Shown here in pieces: positions 1 through 7,326 of a stretch of 33,300 nt of DNA. Each line of letters begins with the position of its first letter. The first letter of the stretch is position 1. The stretch covers positions 1-33,300 of the forward strand of contig DASYZR010000073.1 in NCBI GenBank assembly GCA_035945995.1. The letters are read 5' to 3'. The notes beneath the pieces are model-generated. The model made no database searches and was not told the origin of the DNA. It worked only from the letters and a program-made list of their open reading frames with translations. The DNA is from a bacterium. GTDB lineage: Bacteria; Sysuimicrobiota; Sysuimicrobiia; Sysuimicrobiales; Segetimicrobiaceae. The translations under genes were made by a program, and so were the position numbers.

Positions 1-533
1 GGGTTGATCGGCTCCACCTTGGCGATATTTGTGTAGCTGCCGTAGCTGGTCGCGCCGGTCGCCTTGTTGATCACGTACTGATAGGTGAACACGACGTCGT
101 CGGCGGTGAACGGCCGGCCGTCCGCCCACTTGACGCCCTGCCTGAGCCTGTAGGTGACGGAGCGGCCGTCTTTGGCCACGCCGCCGTTCCCGGGGGTGGG
201 CACCTCGGCCGCCAGCACCGGTGTGAAGCTGCCGGCCGTGTCCGCGCTCAGGAGCGGCTCCATCACGAGCCGCGACGCATGGTAATCCTTGGTGCCGTTG
301 GCCAAGTGGAGGTTCACGATCGTCGGGGCCTGCCAGTAGAGCAGTTTCAACGTGCCCTGCGACCCCCGGCCAACCGCCGCCGCCCGCGCGGGCAGCGCCG
401 TGGCACGGTCGAGAATCGCCCAGGTGGCCCCGAGCGACAGGCCGAGCTCGCCCATGCGCGTCACGACCTGACGCCGCGTCAGACGATGGCCCCAAAAGTC
501 CGTGACGAGCTTCCGGATATCGTTGCTCCGCAT
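1..533 (-). CDS. Peptide ABC transporter substrate-binding protein, N-terminal part (runs off the left edge)
   Basis: Only the first 177 or so codons are in the window, and the C-terminal bulk lies beyond base 1. The ATG at 531-533 follows an AGGGAGG-type ribosome site. The product starts with a short basic region and the twin-arginine-like motif LTRRQVVTRM, then a weakly hydrophobic stretch ending at ALPARAAA. There is no lipobox cysteine, so export by Tat or an anchored signal is more likely than a lipoprotein signal. The mature start (TLKLLYWQAPTIVN) and the motif GVKWADGRPFTADDVVFTY are typical of SBP_bac_5 (family 5 oligopeptide/dipeptide/nickel binding proteins). It is a close paralogue of the next gene (577-2376), matching it almost residue for residue over the visible part. 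It is probably the periplasmic or cell-surface receptor of an importer whose permeases lie outside the window. The ligand cannot be inferred. Confidence 0.9.
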   Translation of the reverse strand, partial: MRSNDIRKLVTDFWGHRLTRRQVVTRMGELGLSLGATWAILDRATALPARAAAVGRGSQGTLKLLYWQAPTIVNLHLANGTKDYHASRLVMEPLLSADTAGSFTPVLAAEVPTPGNGGVAKDGRSVTYRLRQGVKWADGRPFTADDVVFTYQYVINKATGATSYGSYTNIAKVEPIN

Positions 534-576
534 ACGCCCGCCTCCCTTCACATACGCCGCGGCGTGGCCGCGTCGC

Positions 577-2376
577 CTAGGTCGTCCGCCGCCAATCCGC
601 GATGTTGCGGGTCTCGCTGTCGAACGGGCTCATGTTCTTGCCCACGTCGAGCTTGTTGGACCGGACGGAGACGATCTTGCGGTCGATGAGCGGGATCGAG
701 ACCGCCTGGTCGACGACGATGTCGTTCATCTTGATCCACAGGGCGGCGTTCTTTTGCGGATCGAGTTCCTTCTGCGCCTGGTCGTAGAACGCGTTGTACT
801 CCTTGTTCAGCCAGCGCGTGATGTTGAGGCCCGACCAGTTGTTCTCTTTCTGCGCGAGATCCTTGGCCGGGTCGCCGCTGTAGAACCGCCCCATATACTG
901 CAGCGGGAACGGTGAGCCGAAGGTCGAGGTGAACATCTCGAGATCGCGGTAGAAATGTGCATACGTATCGTTGTTGCCGGGCGCGCTGCTGAAGAAGACG
1001 CCCGCGTCCACCGACTGCAACGTCAACGCCGCGCCGATCTTGGAGAAGCCGTCCTTGACGATCTGCTGCTCCTTCTGCCGCAGGCTGTTCACGCTGGTGA
1101 CGTACGTGGCCTGCAGTTTCACGCCGCCCTTCGCGCGAATCCCATCCGGGCCTTTCTTCCACCCGGCCTCGTCGAGCAGCCGGTTCGCGCGCTCGATGTC
1201 AAACACGATCTTGGTGTTCTTGGACGCCAGCGATGAAGGCGTGGTCAGCACGTTCGCCGTGGCACCGCCTTCCTCGCCGTACAGTTGCTTCGCCATCGTG
1301 ACCCGGTCGATCGCCATGGCAAACGCCTGCCGGACCTTCAGGTCCGTCAGGAACGGATGCGGCCCCTTCACCGAGGAGCGCTGGCCGTCGACCTCTTTGT
1401 TGGGGTCCGTCTGGTTGCAGTAGATCTGCTCGACGCCGCCGCCGAGCTCCGTGAGGATGGATCCTTTGCCGGTCGCCAGCATGTGCTCAAGCACCGGCCA
1501 CTCCACCTGCATGTTCCAGGCGTAGTCGTACTCGCCGGTCTCCAGGACCGCCCGCGCCGCCGAGACCGCATCGCCGCCGCCCTTGATCTGCACCTGGCTG
1601 AACGCCGGCTTGTTCGGCTCGCGGTAGTAGGGGTTGATCTTGTAGACCACGAGGTCGCCCGGCCGGAACGTCTCCACAATGTACGGCCCCGTACCGAAGG
1701 ACTTGAGGTTGAAGGGCGCGTTGCGTGCGTTTGACCCGACGAACGCGTCGAGCACGTGCCGCGGGAGGACGACGCCGTCCTCGCCGACGAACGGCGCGTA
1801 CCAGGCCGGCGTCGGAGTCTTGAACGTGATCTTTACGGTGTGGGCGTCGATCGGCTCGACTTTCTCGACCGTCGTATAGTACCCATACGTCGTGGCTCCA
1901 GTCTGCTTGTTCTGGACAAACTGGAACGTGAACACGACATCGTCGGACGTGAAATCGCGTCCGTCCGCCCATTTCACACCCTGCTTGAGCTTATACGTCA
2001 CGGAGCGGCCGTCCGCCGAAATCCCGCCGTTCTGCCGGGACGGCACCTCCGCGGCCAGCACCGCCGTGAAGCGGCCCGCGGCGTCGACCGTGAGCAGAGG
2101 TTCGAGGACCGGACGCGACGCGTGAAAGTCTTTGGTGCCCTGCGCCAGGTGCGGATTGACGATCGTGGGCGCCTGCCAGTACAGCAACTTGAGCGTGCCC
2201 TGCGCCCCGCGGCCGCCCGCCGCGGCGCGCGCGGGAAGCGCGGTCGCCCGGTCGAGCACCGCCCAGATCGCGGAGAGTCCCAACCCGAGCTCGGTCATGC
2301 GCGTCACAACCTGACGGCGTGTCAGCCGCCCCGTTCGGAATTCCTTCTGCAGGTGCGCGATATCGCGATTCCCCAT
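577..2376 (-). CDS. Peptide ABC transporter substrate-binding protein (SBP_bac_5)
   Basis: 599 residues, a normal length for the family 5 extracellular solute-binding proteins that feed Opp/Dpp-type importers. The N-terminus has the twin-arginine-like motif LTRRQVV at residues 18-24, followed by a hydrophobic segment and an ALPARAAA cleavage-like site. No lipobox is present. Family features include GVKWADGRDFTSDDVVFTF near residue 130, the TGPYIVETFRPGDLVVYK region and VRQAFAMAIDRVTMAK. The ATG at 2376 has a purine-rich GAAGGGGGCGGGG just upstream. The gene sits 43 bases upstream of its truncated paralogue at 1-533 in the same direction, so the pair looks like a tandem duplication in one transcription unit. 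No permease or ATPase follows within the window, so the partner transporter is unknown. Peptide is the default ligand, but this family also binds nickel, glutathione and sugars. Confidence 0.93.
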   Translation of the reverse strand: MGNRDIAHLQKEFRTGRLTRRQVVTRMTELGLGLSAIWAVLDRATALPARAAAGGRGAQGTLKLLYWQAPTIVNPHLAQGTKDFHASRPVLEPLLTVDAAGRFTAVLAAEVPSRQNGGISADGRSVTYKLKQGVKWADGRDFTSDDVVFTFQFVQNKQTGATTYGYYTTVEKVEPIDAHTVKITFKTPTPAWYAPFVGEDGVVLPRHVLDAFVGSNARNAPFNLKSFGTGPYIVETFRPGDLVVYKINPYYREPNKPAFSQVQIKGGGDAVSAARAVLETGEYDYAWNMQVEWPVLEHMLATGKGSILTELGGGVEQIYCNQTDPNKEVDGQRSSVKGPHPFLTDLKVRQAFAMAIDRVTMAKQLYGEEGGATANVLTTPSSLASKNTKIVFDIERANRLLDEAGWKKGPDGIRAKGGVKLQATYVTSVNSLRQKEQQIVKDGFSKIGAALTLQSVDAGVFFSSAPGNNDTYAHFYRDLEMFTSTFGSPFPLQYMGRFYSGDPAKDLAQKENNWSGLNITRWLNKEYNAFYDQAQKELDPQKNAALWIKMNDIVVDQAVSIPLIDRKIVSVRSNKLDVGKNMSPFDSETRNIADWRRTT

Positions 2377-2539
2377 CCCCCGCCCCCTTCGCGTGCCGTT
2401 CTCGCCCCGGCCTTGTCGCCCGCCCGCACCTACGCCCTAGGGGTCCGTACGCCAAGAGTGGCCACGATGTTTCGCGGTGCCGGGGGCGAGTCCTTTGTTG
2501 GTTGCAGGACCGTGACGCCTCCGCGGCGGAGCGAAGGGT

Positions 2540-3583
2540 ATGGCCGGGCGCGAACTGGTGTTGGTGGGTGATATCGGAGGCACGAAGACCCGTTTGGGGG
2601 TCTACGAGAACGCGGTGCACCGCCCTCACGGAACGGGCCGGCGCGTCCAGGGCCCGATTCGGATCATCGAGCCGGCGACCTTTCCGAGCGCGTCGTTTCC
2701 GACGCTCGAAGCGCTCGCGCGCGAATACCTCGACCGCACCCGTCTTCGGCCCGACCGCGCCGTCTTCGGCGTCGCGGGGCCCATCGTCGCCGGACGGGCC
2801 CGCGTCACGAACCTGCCGTGGCGGCTGTCGGAATCCGGGCTGCGCCGGGCGCTGCGGGTCCGGTCCGCCCGGCTGCTCAACGACCTGGTCGCGACCGCCT
2901 GGGCGGTCCCCGTCCTCGGGCCCCGAGCCATGCGAACGCTCAATCGCGGCAGGCCCGAGCCCGAGGGAACACTCGCGGTGGTGGCCCCCGGGACGGGTCT
3001 CGGCGAGGCGTTCCTGGTCTGGGACGGACGCCGGTACCGGCCGTACCCGTCGGAGGGCGGACACGCCGACTTCGCGCCGCCGACCGAGCTCGCGGGCGAC
3101 CTGCTCGCGTTTCTGCGGACCACGGAGCCGCACGTCAGCGTCGAGCGGGTGTGTTCGGGAATTGGGATCCCTCATCTCTATGCCTTCTTCCGGGCTCGGG
3201 CGACGCATGACGAGCCGGCGTGGCTGGCCGAACGGCTCGCGGCGGCCGGCGATCCCGCGCCGGTCATCGTCGAGGCGGCCCTCGATCGCGACCGGCCGTG
3301 TGCGATCGCCGTGGCGACCCTGGAATTGTTCGTCGACATCCTGGGCGCCGAGGCCGGCAATCTGGCCGTGAAAGTGCTCGCGGCCGGCGGGCTCTTCCTC
3401 GCCGGCGGCATCCCGCCACGCATCGTGCCCGCGCTGCACGACGGCCGGTTCATGCGCGCGTTCACGCGCAAGGGCCGGATGGCGGACCTGCTTGCACGCA
3501 TCCCGGTGCGCGTGGTCATGCACCCCGCGCCTGCACTCGTGGGCGCGGCGTGCGCGGCGCGGGAGGATACCGGCGGTACCTGA
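2540..3583 (+). CDS. glk: Glucokinase (Glk family, ROK-unrelated E. coli type)
   Basis: ATP-dependent phosphorylation of glucose to glucose 6-phosphate in the cytoplasm. The 347-residue product has the phosphate-1 loop GDIGGTKTRL (residues 10-19), VTNLPWRL (89-96), the NDL motif with the likely catalytic Asp115, the adenosine-loop PGTGLGEAF (150-158) and SEGGHADFAP (171-180). E172 and H175 of that last motif, with E203 in VSVERV, match the sugar-binding residues of E. coli glucokinase. ATG at 2540 is preceded by GGAG and AAGGG. It is divergent from the binding-protein gene at 577-2376, across a 163-base spacer in which I see no convincing promoter. With the isomerase, G6P dehydrogenase and glucose dehydrogenase-like SDR at 15503-19564 it supplies the entry steps of hexose metabolism, although it is not in their operon. 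Confidence 0.93.
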   Translation: MAGRELVLVGDIGGTKTRLGVYENAVHRPHGTGRRVQGPIRIIEPATFPSASFPTLEALAREYLDRTRLRPDRAVFGVAGPIVAGRARVTNLPWRLSESGLRRALRVRSARLLNDLVATAWAVPVLGPRAMRTLNRGRPEPEGTLAVVAPGTGLGEAFLVWDGRRYRPYPSEGGHADFAPPTELAGDLLAFLRTTEPHVSVERVCSGIGIPHLYAFFRARATHDEPAWLAERLAAAGDPAPVIVEAALDRDRPCAIAVATLELFVDILGAEAGNLAVKVLAAGGLFLAGGIPPRIVPALHDGRFMRAFTRKGRMADLLARIPVRVVMHPAPALVGAACAAREDTGGT

Positions 3584-3679
3584 CGGCACCGCGGCGTCGT
3601 ATCATCGGCACGAGGACCGTGCGGCGGGAGGCGCTGGCGCCGACGGCCGCCAATGTCCGGGGTAACGGAGGTGTCGGCG

Positions 3680-4627
3680 ATGCTCTACCGTTCGCTCGGC
3701 CGGTCCGGTCTCAACGTGTCGGCGTACGCGCTCGGCACGAACGCGTTCGGCGGCCGGGCCGATGAAGAGACGTCGATCGCGATTATCCACCACGCGATCG
3801 ACCACGGCGTAAATCTCATCGACACCGCCAATGTGTACACGGGGAGCCACTCCGAGCGCATCATCGGCCGCGCGCTCCAAGACCGGCGCGACCGGGTCGT
3901 CCTCGCCACCAAGTGTGCGATGAAAGTCGGCGACGGGCCCAACGACGAGGGAGCATCGCGCGGGCACGTCCTGCGCGAAGTGGAACGCAGTCTCGCGCGC
4001 CTCCGGACCGACTTCATCGATCTCTACCAGATCCACACGTGGGACCCCCGCACGCCGCTCGAGGAGACCCTCCGGACGCTCGACGACCTGGTCCGCGCGG
4101 GCAAGGTCCGGTATATCGGGTGCTCCAACTACGCCGCGTGGCAGGTCTCCCGGGCCCTCGGGACCAGTGATCGCCGCGGATTCGTGCGGTACGAGTCGGT
4201 CCAGCCGGAGTATTCGCCGGCCGACCGTCGGATCGAAGCCGAGCTCGTGCCGTGCTGCCTGGCGGAGGGCGTCGGCGTCCTCGCGTACTTTCCGCTGGCC
4301 GGCGGCGTGCTCACCGGCAAGTACACCCCCGGGTCGCCGCCGCCGCAGGGGTCTCGCGCGCTCACTCAGCCGCAGTTCGCCAGGCGGCTCAGCGAACGCA
4401 ACCTCCGGCTGGCCCAGGACATGGCCGGGCTCGCCTCCGAGGTCGGCTGCACCCTCTCGCAGCTCACGTTGGCCTGGGTCATGCGCCGCCCCGGCATCAC
4501 GAGCGCGCTGGTCGGCGCGACCAAGGTCGCGCAGCAGGAGGAGAACCTCAAAGCGGTCGACCTCGCGGTCCCGCCGGAGATCCTGGACCGGGTGACCGAA
4601 CTGTCCACCGCCTTCGTGACGGCTTGA
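3680..4627 (+). CDS. Aldo/keto reductase
   Basis: 315 residues, NAD(P)H-dependent oxidoreductase of the AKR TIM-barrel superfamily (YajO/YghZ-like branch). The catalytic tetrad is visible: Asp48 (LIDTANVY), Tyr53 in the same motif, Lys78 (LATKCAM) and His119 (YQIHTWD). The cofactor-binding C-terminal part contains GITSALVGATK and ends with the usual EILDRVTELS helix. I chose ATG 3680 rather than the in-frame ATG at 3653 because GGAGG lies 8 bases upstream of 3680 and the protein then starts MLYRSLGRSGL, the usual family start. It follows glucokinase by 96 bases in the same direction. The substrate is unknown; family members reduce aldehydes, ketones and sugar carbonyls. Confidence 0.92.
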   Translation: MLYRSLGRSGLNVSAYALGTNAFGGRADEETSIAIIHHAIDHGVNLIDTANVYTGSHSERIIGRALQDRRDRVVLATKCAMKVGDGPNDEGASRGHVLREVERSLARLRTDFIDLYQIHTWDPRTPLEETLRTLDDLVRAGKVRYIGCSNYAAWQVSRALGTSDRRGFVRYESVQPEYSPADRRIEAELVPCCLAEGVGVLAYFPLAGGVLTGKYTPGSPPPQGSRALTQPQFARRLSERNLRLAQDMAGLASEVGCTLSQLTLAWVMRRPGITSALVGATKVAQQEENLKAVDLAVPPEILDRVTELSTAFVTA

Positions 4628-4684
4628 GGACCGCCGCGTCGCCCCCGGACGGCGCGGTAGCAGAACAGCGTCGAGGAGTGTCGC

Positions 4685-5338
4685 ATGGCTGATATGGCGT
4701 CCGTGCACGGCTTTCTCTACTTCCGGGTCCCGGCGGGGCATCGCTCGCCCGCCGTGGCGGCGCGCGTATCCGAGGCCGCGGGGACCGCGGCCGGCGCGCC
4801 CGGAGTCGCCGGCCTCTACGCGTACGACCTCGCGGGGCTGCGCGGCGACGCCGACCTGGGTTTTTGGGTCGCCGCGGAGGGCCCGGAGGCGTTCCAGCGC
4901 GCGGCGACGGCGTTGGCCCGCGCCGACCTCGACCTGACGTGGTCGCTGTGGGGCTTCGTCCGGCCCTCGCAGTACACGGGGCGCGACGGCACGAGCGTGC
5001 GTGTGCCCGGTGAGCGGCGCCGGTTTCTCGTCGTCTACCCGTTCGGCAAGACGCACGACTGGTACCAACTGCCGGCGGACGACCGGCGGGCGATGATGAC
5101 CGAGCACGCGCGGCTCGGACATCGCTTCGAGGACATCGAGCAACTGCTGCTCTATTGCACGGGCCTCGCGGACTGGGAGTTCGTCGTCGGCTACGAAACC
5201 GACGACCTCGCGCGGTTCTCCGAGCTCGTCACGGCCCTGCGCAGCACGGCGGCCCGGCCGTACACGCTGCGCGATACGCCGACGTTCGTCGGGCGGTACG
5301 GGCAGATCGAGGACATCGTTCGCGCGGTGATCGGGTAA
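4685..5338 (+). CDS. Chlorite dismutase family heme protein, HemQ-like (coproheme decarboxylase candidate)
   Basis: 217 residues, a usual length for the Cld/HemQ family. The C-terminal ferredoxin-like half has the family signatures YPFGKTHDWYQLP (118-130), MMTEHARLG (137-145), TGLADWEFVVGYETDDL (159-175) and YTLRDTPTFVG (193-203). By family comparison His141 is the expected proximal heme ligand. Where true chlorite dismutases carry a distal Arg, the best-aligned residue here is Gln153, as in monoderm HemQ, so coproheme decarboxylation in the coproporphyrin-dependent heme pathway is likelier than chlorite detoxification. That alignment requires a one-residue gap. The N-terminal half (FLYFRVPAGHR) is the weakly conserved, probably heme-free domain. 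ATG 4685 has GAGGAG upstream, and a second Met at codon 4 is possible. No other heme-biosynthesis gene is nearby; two DinB-like genes follow. Confidence 0.85.
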   Translation: MADMASVHGFLYFRVPAGHRSPAVAARVSEAAGTAAGAPGVAGLYAYDLAGLRGDADLGFWVAAEGPEAFQRAATALARADLDLTWSLWGFVRPSQYTGRDGTSVRVPGERRRFLVVYPFGKTHDWYQLPADDRRAMMTEHARLGHRFEDIEQLLLYCTGLADWEFVVGYETDDLARFSELVTALRSTAARPYTLRDTPTFVGRYGQIEDIVRAVIG

Positions 5339-5347
5339 AACGGCCCA

Positions 5348-5365
5348 TCCGCACCTCCGTGCGGA
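5348..5365 (+). terminator. Perfect hairpin between the HemQ-like gene and the first DinB-like gene
   Basis: TCCGCAC-CTCC-GTGCGGA gives a 7-bp GC-rich stem with a four-base loop, starting 10 bases after the stop codon at 5338. A short TTTT occurs only 10 bases downstream (5375-5378), so it is not a textbook intrinsic terminator. It could cause partial termination or mark the mRNA end between the two genes. Confidence 0.45.
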
Positions 5366-5394
5366 CGCCGACTCGTTTTCGTGAGGGTGGCGTG

Positions 5395-5934
5395 ATGGAT
5401 TACGCGCGCGTCTATGATGTATTGACCCAGGCCCGCGGGCGCCTTTTCGGGTGGCTTCGTCCGTTGAACCAGGAACAGTACACGCAGCAGTTTCCGTTCG
5501 GGATGGGCACGCTCCGCGCGACGCTCATCGAGACCGCCAGGGTCGAGCTGCTCTACGGCATGCGGCTGCGGGGGGAACCCGTGCCGCCGCCTCCCCTTTC
5601 CGACACCTTCCCGATCAGCGAAACCCGGCAACCGACGTTCGCGGATCTCGAGCAGGCCTGGACCGCCCAGGCGCCGCAGACCCGCGCGACCCTCGCCCGT
5701 ACCACCGATTGGGCCACGACGCTGACCCGCCGGATCGAGCAGGGCGACAAAGTCGTGATCACGACCGCGAGCAAAGCCGAGATCGCCGTGCAGATGCTGA
5801 TGCACGAGGTGCATCACCGTGCCCAGGTGATGGCCATGCTGCGGCAGCTGGGCGTCGAAGCCCAGAACCTCGACTACATCGGGTTCGTGGCGCGGCGGGA
5901 GGAGTATCCGAAAGACAGGGCGCCGCGCGCCTAG
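5395..5934 (+). CDS. DinB-like four-helix-bundle protein (first of a tandem pair)
   Basis: 179 residues. It begins MDYARVYDVLTQARGRLFGWL and carries the DinB/YfiT-type last-helix motif MHEVHHRAQVMAMLRQLG (residues 136-153) with His137, His140 and His141. DinB-superfamily proteins usually bind a divalent metal through three histidines, one of them in helix 2. Here the corresponding helix (LRATLIETARVELLYGMRL) has no histidine, so the metal site is altered or absent. ATG 5395 is preceded by GAGGGTGG; a GTG three bases upstream is an alternative. It is paralogous to the next gene. Family roles include thiol-dependent transferases such as bacillithiol and mycothiol S-transferases, but none can be assigned here. 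Confidence 0.8.
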   Translation: MDYARVYDVLTQARGRLFGWLRPLNQEQYTQQFPFGMGTLRATLIETARVELLYGMRLRGEPVPPPPLSDTFPISETRQPTFADLEQAWTAQAPQTRATLARTTDWATTLTRRIEQGDKVVITTASKAEIAVQMLMHEVHHRAQVMAMLRQLGVEAQNLDYIGFVARREEYPKDRAPRA

Positions 5935-5957
5935 CCCCGTCGCACCGAGACGCCGCC

Positions 5958-6518
5958 GTGACCGCGCATCCGATCGACCCGGCCCGCGTCTACGACGTGC
6001 AGACGCAGGCCCGCCGGCGGCTGTTCGACTGGATCCGCCCGCTCACGCAGGCGCAGTACACCCGGCCGTTCCCGTTCGGCCTCGCCACGCTGCGCGCGAC
6101 GCTAATCGAAATCCCGTTCACCGAATTGTATCTGGCCATGCGGCTACGCGAAGAAGTCCTCCCGCCGTTTTCGGACTGGCCCATCGGCGAGCACCGCCAG
6201 CCCACGTTTGCCGATCTCGAGGCCGTCTGGGAGCCACAGATGCGCGAGACGCGGGCGACCCTGGCGCGAACCACCGATTGGGACCGCGAGGTGACCTCCG
6301 AGATCCGCTGGCCGGACCGGGTCGTCGCCGTGACGGCGACCAAGGCCGACATCGCCACGCAACTGCTGCTCCACGAGGTGCACCACCGTGCGCAGGCGAT
6401 GGCGATCCTCCGGCTGCTCGGCGTACCGGCGCAGGACCTCGATTACATCGGGTTTGTGCAGCGGCGGAGTGTACGGACAGACGATCGCGCCCCGGAGAGT
6501 TCCGGGGATCTGCGATAA
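5958..6518 (+). CDS. DinB-like four-helix-bundle protein (second of a tandem pair)
   Basis: 186 residues from GTG 5958, 23 bases after the previous stop. It matches the preceding protein throughout: ARVYDVQTQARRRLFDWIRPL, FPFGLATLRATLIE, RQPTFADLE, RATLARTTDW and HEVHHRAQAMAILRLLGV (residues 139-156). This is clearly a local duplication. As in its sister, the helix that should provide the first metal histidine lacks one (LRATLIEIPFTELYLAMRL). The chosen start places the conserved ARVYDV segment near residue 10, as in the sister gene. No activity can be assigned. It is probably co-transcribed with 5395-5934, and the accessory island starts directly after it. Confidence 0.78.
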   Translation: MTAHPIDPARVYDVQTQARRRLFDWIRPLTQAQYTRPFPFGLATLRATLIEIPFTELYLAMRLREEVLPPFSDWPIGEHRQPTFADLEAVWEPQMRETRATLARTTDWDREVTSEIRWPDRVVAVTATKADIATQLLLHEVHHRAQAMAILRLLGVPAQDLDYIGFVQRRSVRTDDRAPESSGDLR

Positions 6519-6537
6519 CAGCGAGGAAAATTCGGGC

Positions 6538-6969
6538 TCAGTTGTCGAGCGGGTTGATCACTCGAAGGCCTTGGAATCGGACAAAATCCTTGTCGGTGGT
6601 GGCCAGCTCCGCGCCGTGCTCGAGCGCCAATGCGGCAAGGTGGGCGTCCATGACCAGCGGTCCACGCGCAAGGGTCTCCGTCGAGAGCTTGCTGAAAATC
6701 TGCCAGTGACGTTCGCCCGGCTGCAGGATGATCGCATTTGGACGGGCTATCCATGACGAGACGAGCGGCACTGCTTCCTCGGGAAGGAAGGGATGCTCGA
6801 ACACACGTGGATTCGTACTCAGACGGAGAAACGCGAGAATGGTCGTCCATGCAAGACCGATCGGCTCCGGCCGGATGAACGTCCGCTCCAACCAGGAGCG
6901 CGCCTTCTCGTGGTGCCGATCCGAGGCGTTGTATGCATACAACAGAACGTTGGCGTCGAGCAGAATCAC
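6538..6969 (-). CDS. PIN-domain toxin of a VapBC-type toxin-antitoxin pair
   Basis: 143 residues, the size of VapC ribonuclease toxins. It has the N-terminal acidic PIN motif MILLDANVLLYAY (Asp5), a middle TTILAFLRLSTNPRVF segment, VMDAHLAALALEHGA with the second acidic cluster, and the C-terminal TTDKDFVRF motif. This combination (xxLRLxTNPRVF plus DAHLAALALEHGA) is typical of the TIGR00028-type PIN subfamily, in which the second canonical Glu of other VapCs is replaced by a hydrophobic or aromatic residue. The start is GTG 6969, which overlaps the stop of the antitoxin gene by four bases (GTGA), indicating translational coupling. VapC toxins cleave tRNA or rRNA; the target here is unknown. 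Codon use is less GC-biased than in neighbouring metabolic genes, suggesting transfer. Confidence 0.88.
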   Translation of the reverse strand: MILLDANVLLYAYNASDRHHEKARSWLERTFIRPEPIGLAWTTILAFLRLSTNPRVFEHPFLPEEAVPLVSSWIARPNAIILQPGERHWQIFSKLSTETLARGPLVMDAHLAALALEHGAELATTDKDFVRFQGLRVINPLDN

Positions 6970-7211
6970 CGGTGGAGGGGTCCTTCGACATGCTCGACAA
7001 GCTCGCTGATCTTATCGTAATTCAATCCGGGTCGAGAACCCATCTCACGTGGATGGACCTTGAAGGGTCCGAGAACGTTTCGCTCGCGCCTTCGGAGCAG
7101 CCCGAGGCGCAAAAGGCTGTTGACGACCTCCTTGAATGAACGCCCTGAACGTCGGACCTCCGCCCTCAGATCAGCCGCAACATCGTCCTCAAGTGTTATC
7201 GTTGTTCGCAC
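6966..7211 (-). CDS. Antitoxin of the VapBC-type pair (ribbon-helix-helix)
   Basis: 81 residues from a GTG start at 7211. The N-terminus MRTTITLEDDVAADLRAEVRRSG is the beta strand and first helix of a MetJ/Arc-type ribbon-helix-helix DNA-binding domain. SFKEVVNSLLRLGL forms the second helix. The C-terminal part (roughly residues 45-81, PFKVHPREMGSRPGLNYDKI...) is the expected toxin-wrapping tail. It lies directly upstream of the PIN toxin, with a four-base overlap. There is no Shine-Dalgarno site: the inferred -10 box ends about six bases before the GTG, so the message may be leaderless. Two 10-base palindromes in the promoter probably serve as its own operator. Confidence 0.85.
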   Translation of the reverse strand: MRTTITLEDDVAADLRAEVRRSGRSFKEVVNSLLRLGLLRRRERNVLGPFKVHPREMGSRPGLNYDKISELVEHVEGPLHR

Positions 7212-7247
7212 ATCACGATGCTACAATCGTGGGCATCATGATGTCAA
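7211..7247 (-). promoter_or_regulatory. vapBC promoter with two palindromic operator sites
   Basis: On the minus strand TTGACA (7242-7247) is separated by 18 bases from TAGCAT (7218-7223). Transcription would start at or next to the antitoxin GTG at 7211. CATCATGATG (7234-7243) is a perfect 10-base palindrome touching the -35 box, and CATCACGATG (7211-7220) is a near-copy overlapping the -10 box. Their centres are 23 bases apart, about two helical turns. This fits autorepression by a ribbon-helix-helix antitoxin. Promoter and operator roles are inferred from sequence only. Confidence 0.55.
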
Positions 7248-7265
7248 TATGTCCGTCTCGTCATC

Positions 7266-7293
7266 TTGCGTTTGCCCGTTCATATAGTAAGAT
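7266..7293 (+). promoter_or_regulatory. Candidate promoter of the RHH-DUF5678/protease unit
   Basis: TTGCGT (7266-7271), a 16-base spacer and TAAGAT (7288-7293) resemble a sigma-70-type promoter in a locally AT-rich stretch (about 7240-7320). It lies 33 bases before the ATG at 7327, which has its own GGAG site. Neither box is a perfect match, so this is a tentative call. It is back-to-back with the vapBC promoter. Confidence 0.3.
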
Positions 7294-7326
7294 GTGATTG
7301 TTAGCATATTAACGGTTGGAGCCCTC

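Noticed and set aside
554-565. 12-base perfect palindrome ACGCCGCGGCGT between the tandem binding-protein genes
   Set aside because: Pure GC alternation of this length is likely by chance here, and it cannot form a stable hairpin because the loop would be too short.
2377-2539. Search for promoters in the divergent spacer between the binding protein and glucokinase
   Set aside because: No pair of boxes with acceptable spacing stands out; only the ribosome sites are supportable.
1991-3589. 532-codon minus-strand open frame across glucokinase and the binding-protein start
   Set aside because: Arg/Gly/Pro-rich low-complexity translation, antisense to glucokinase and out of frame with the binding protein.
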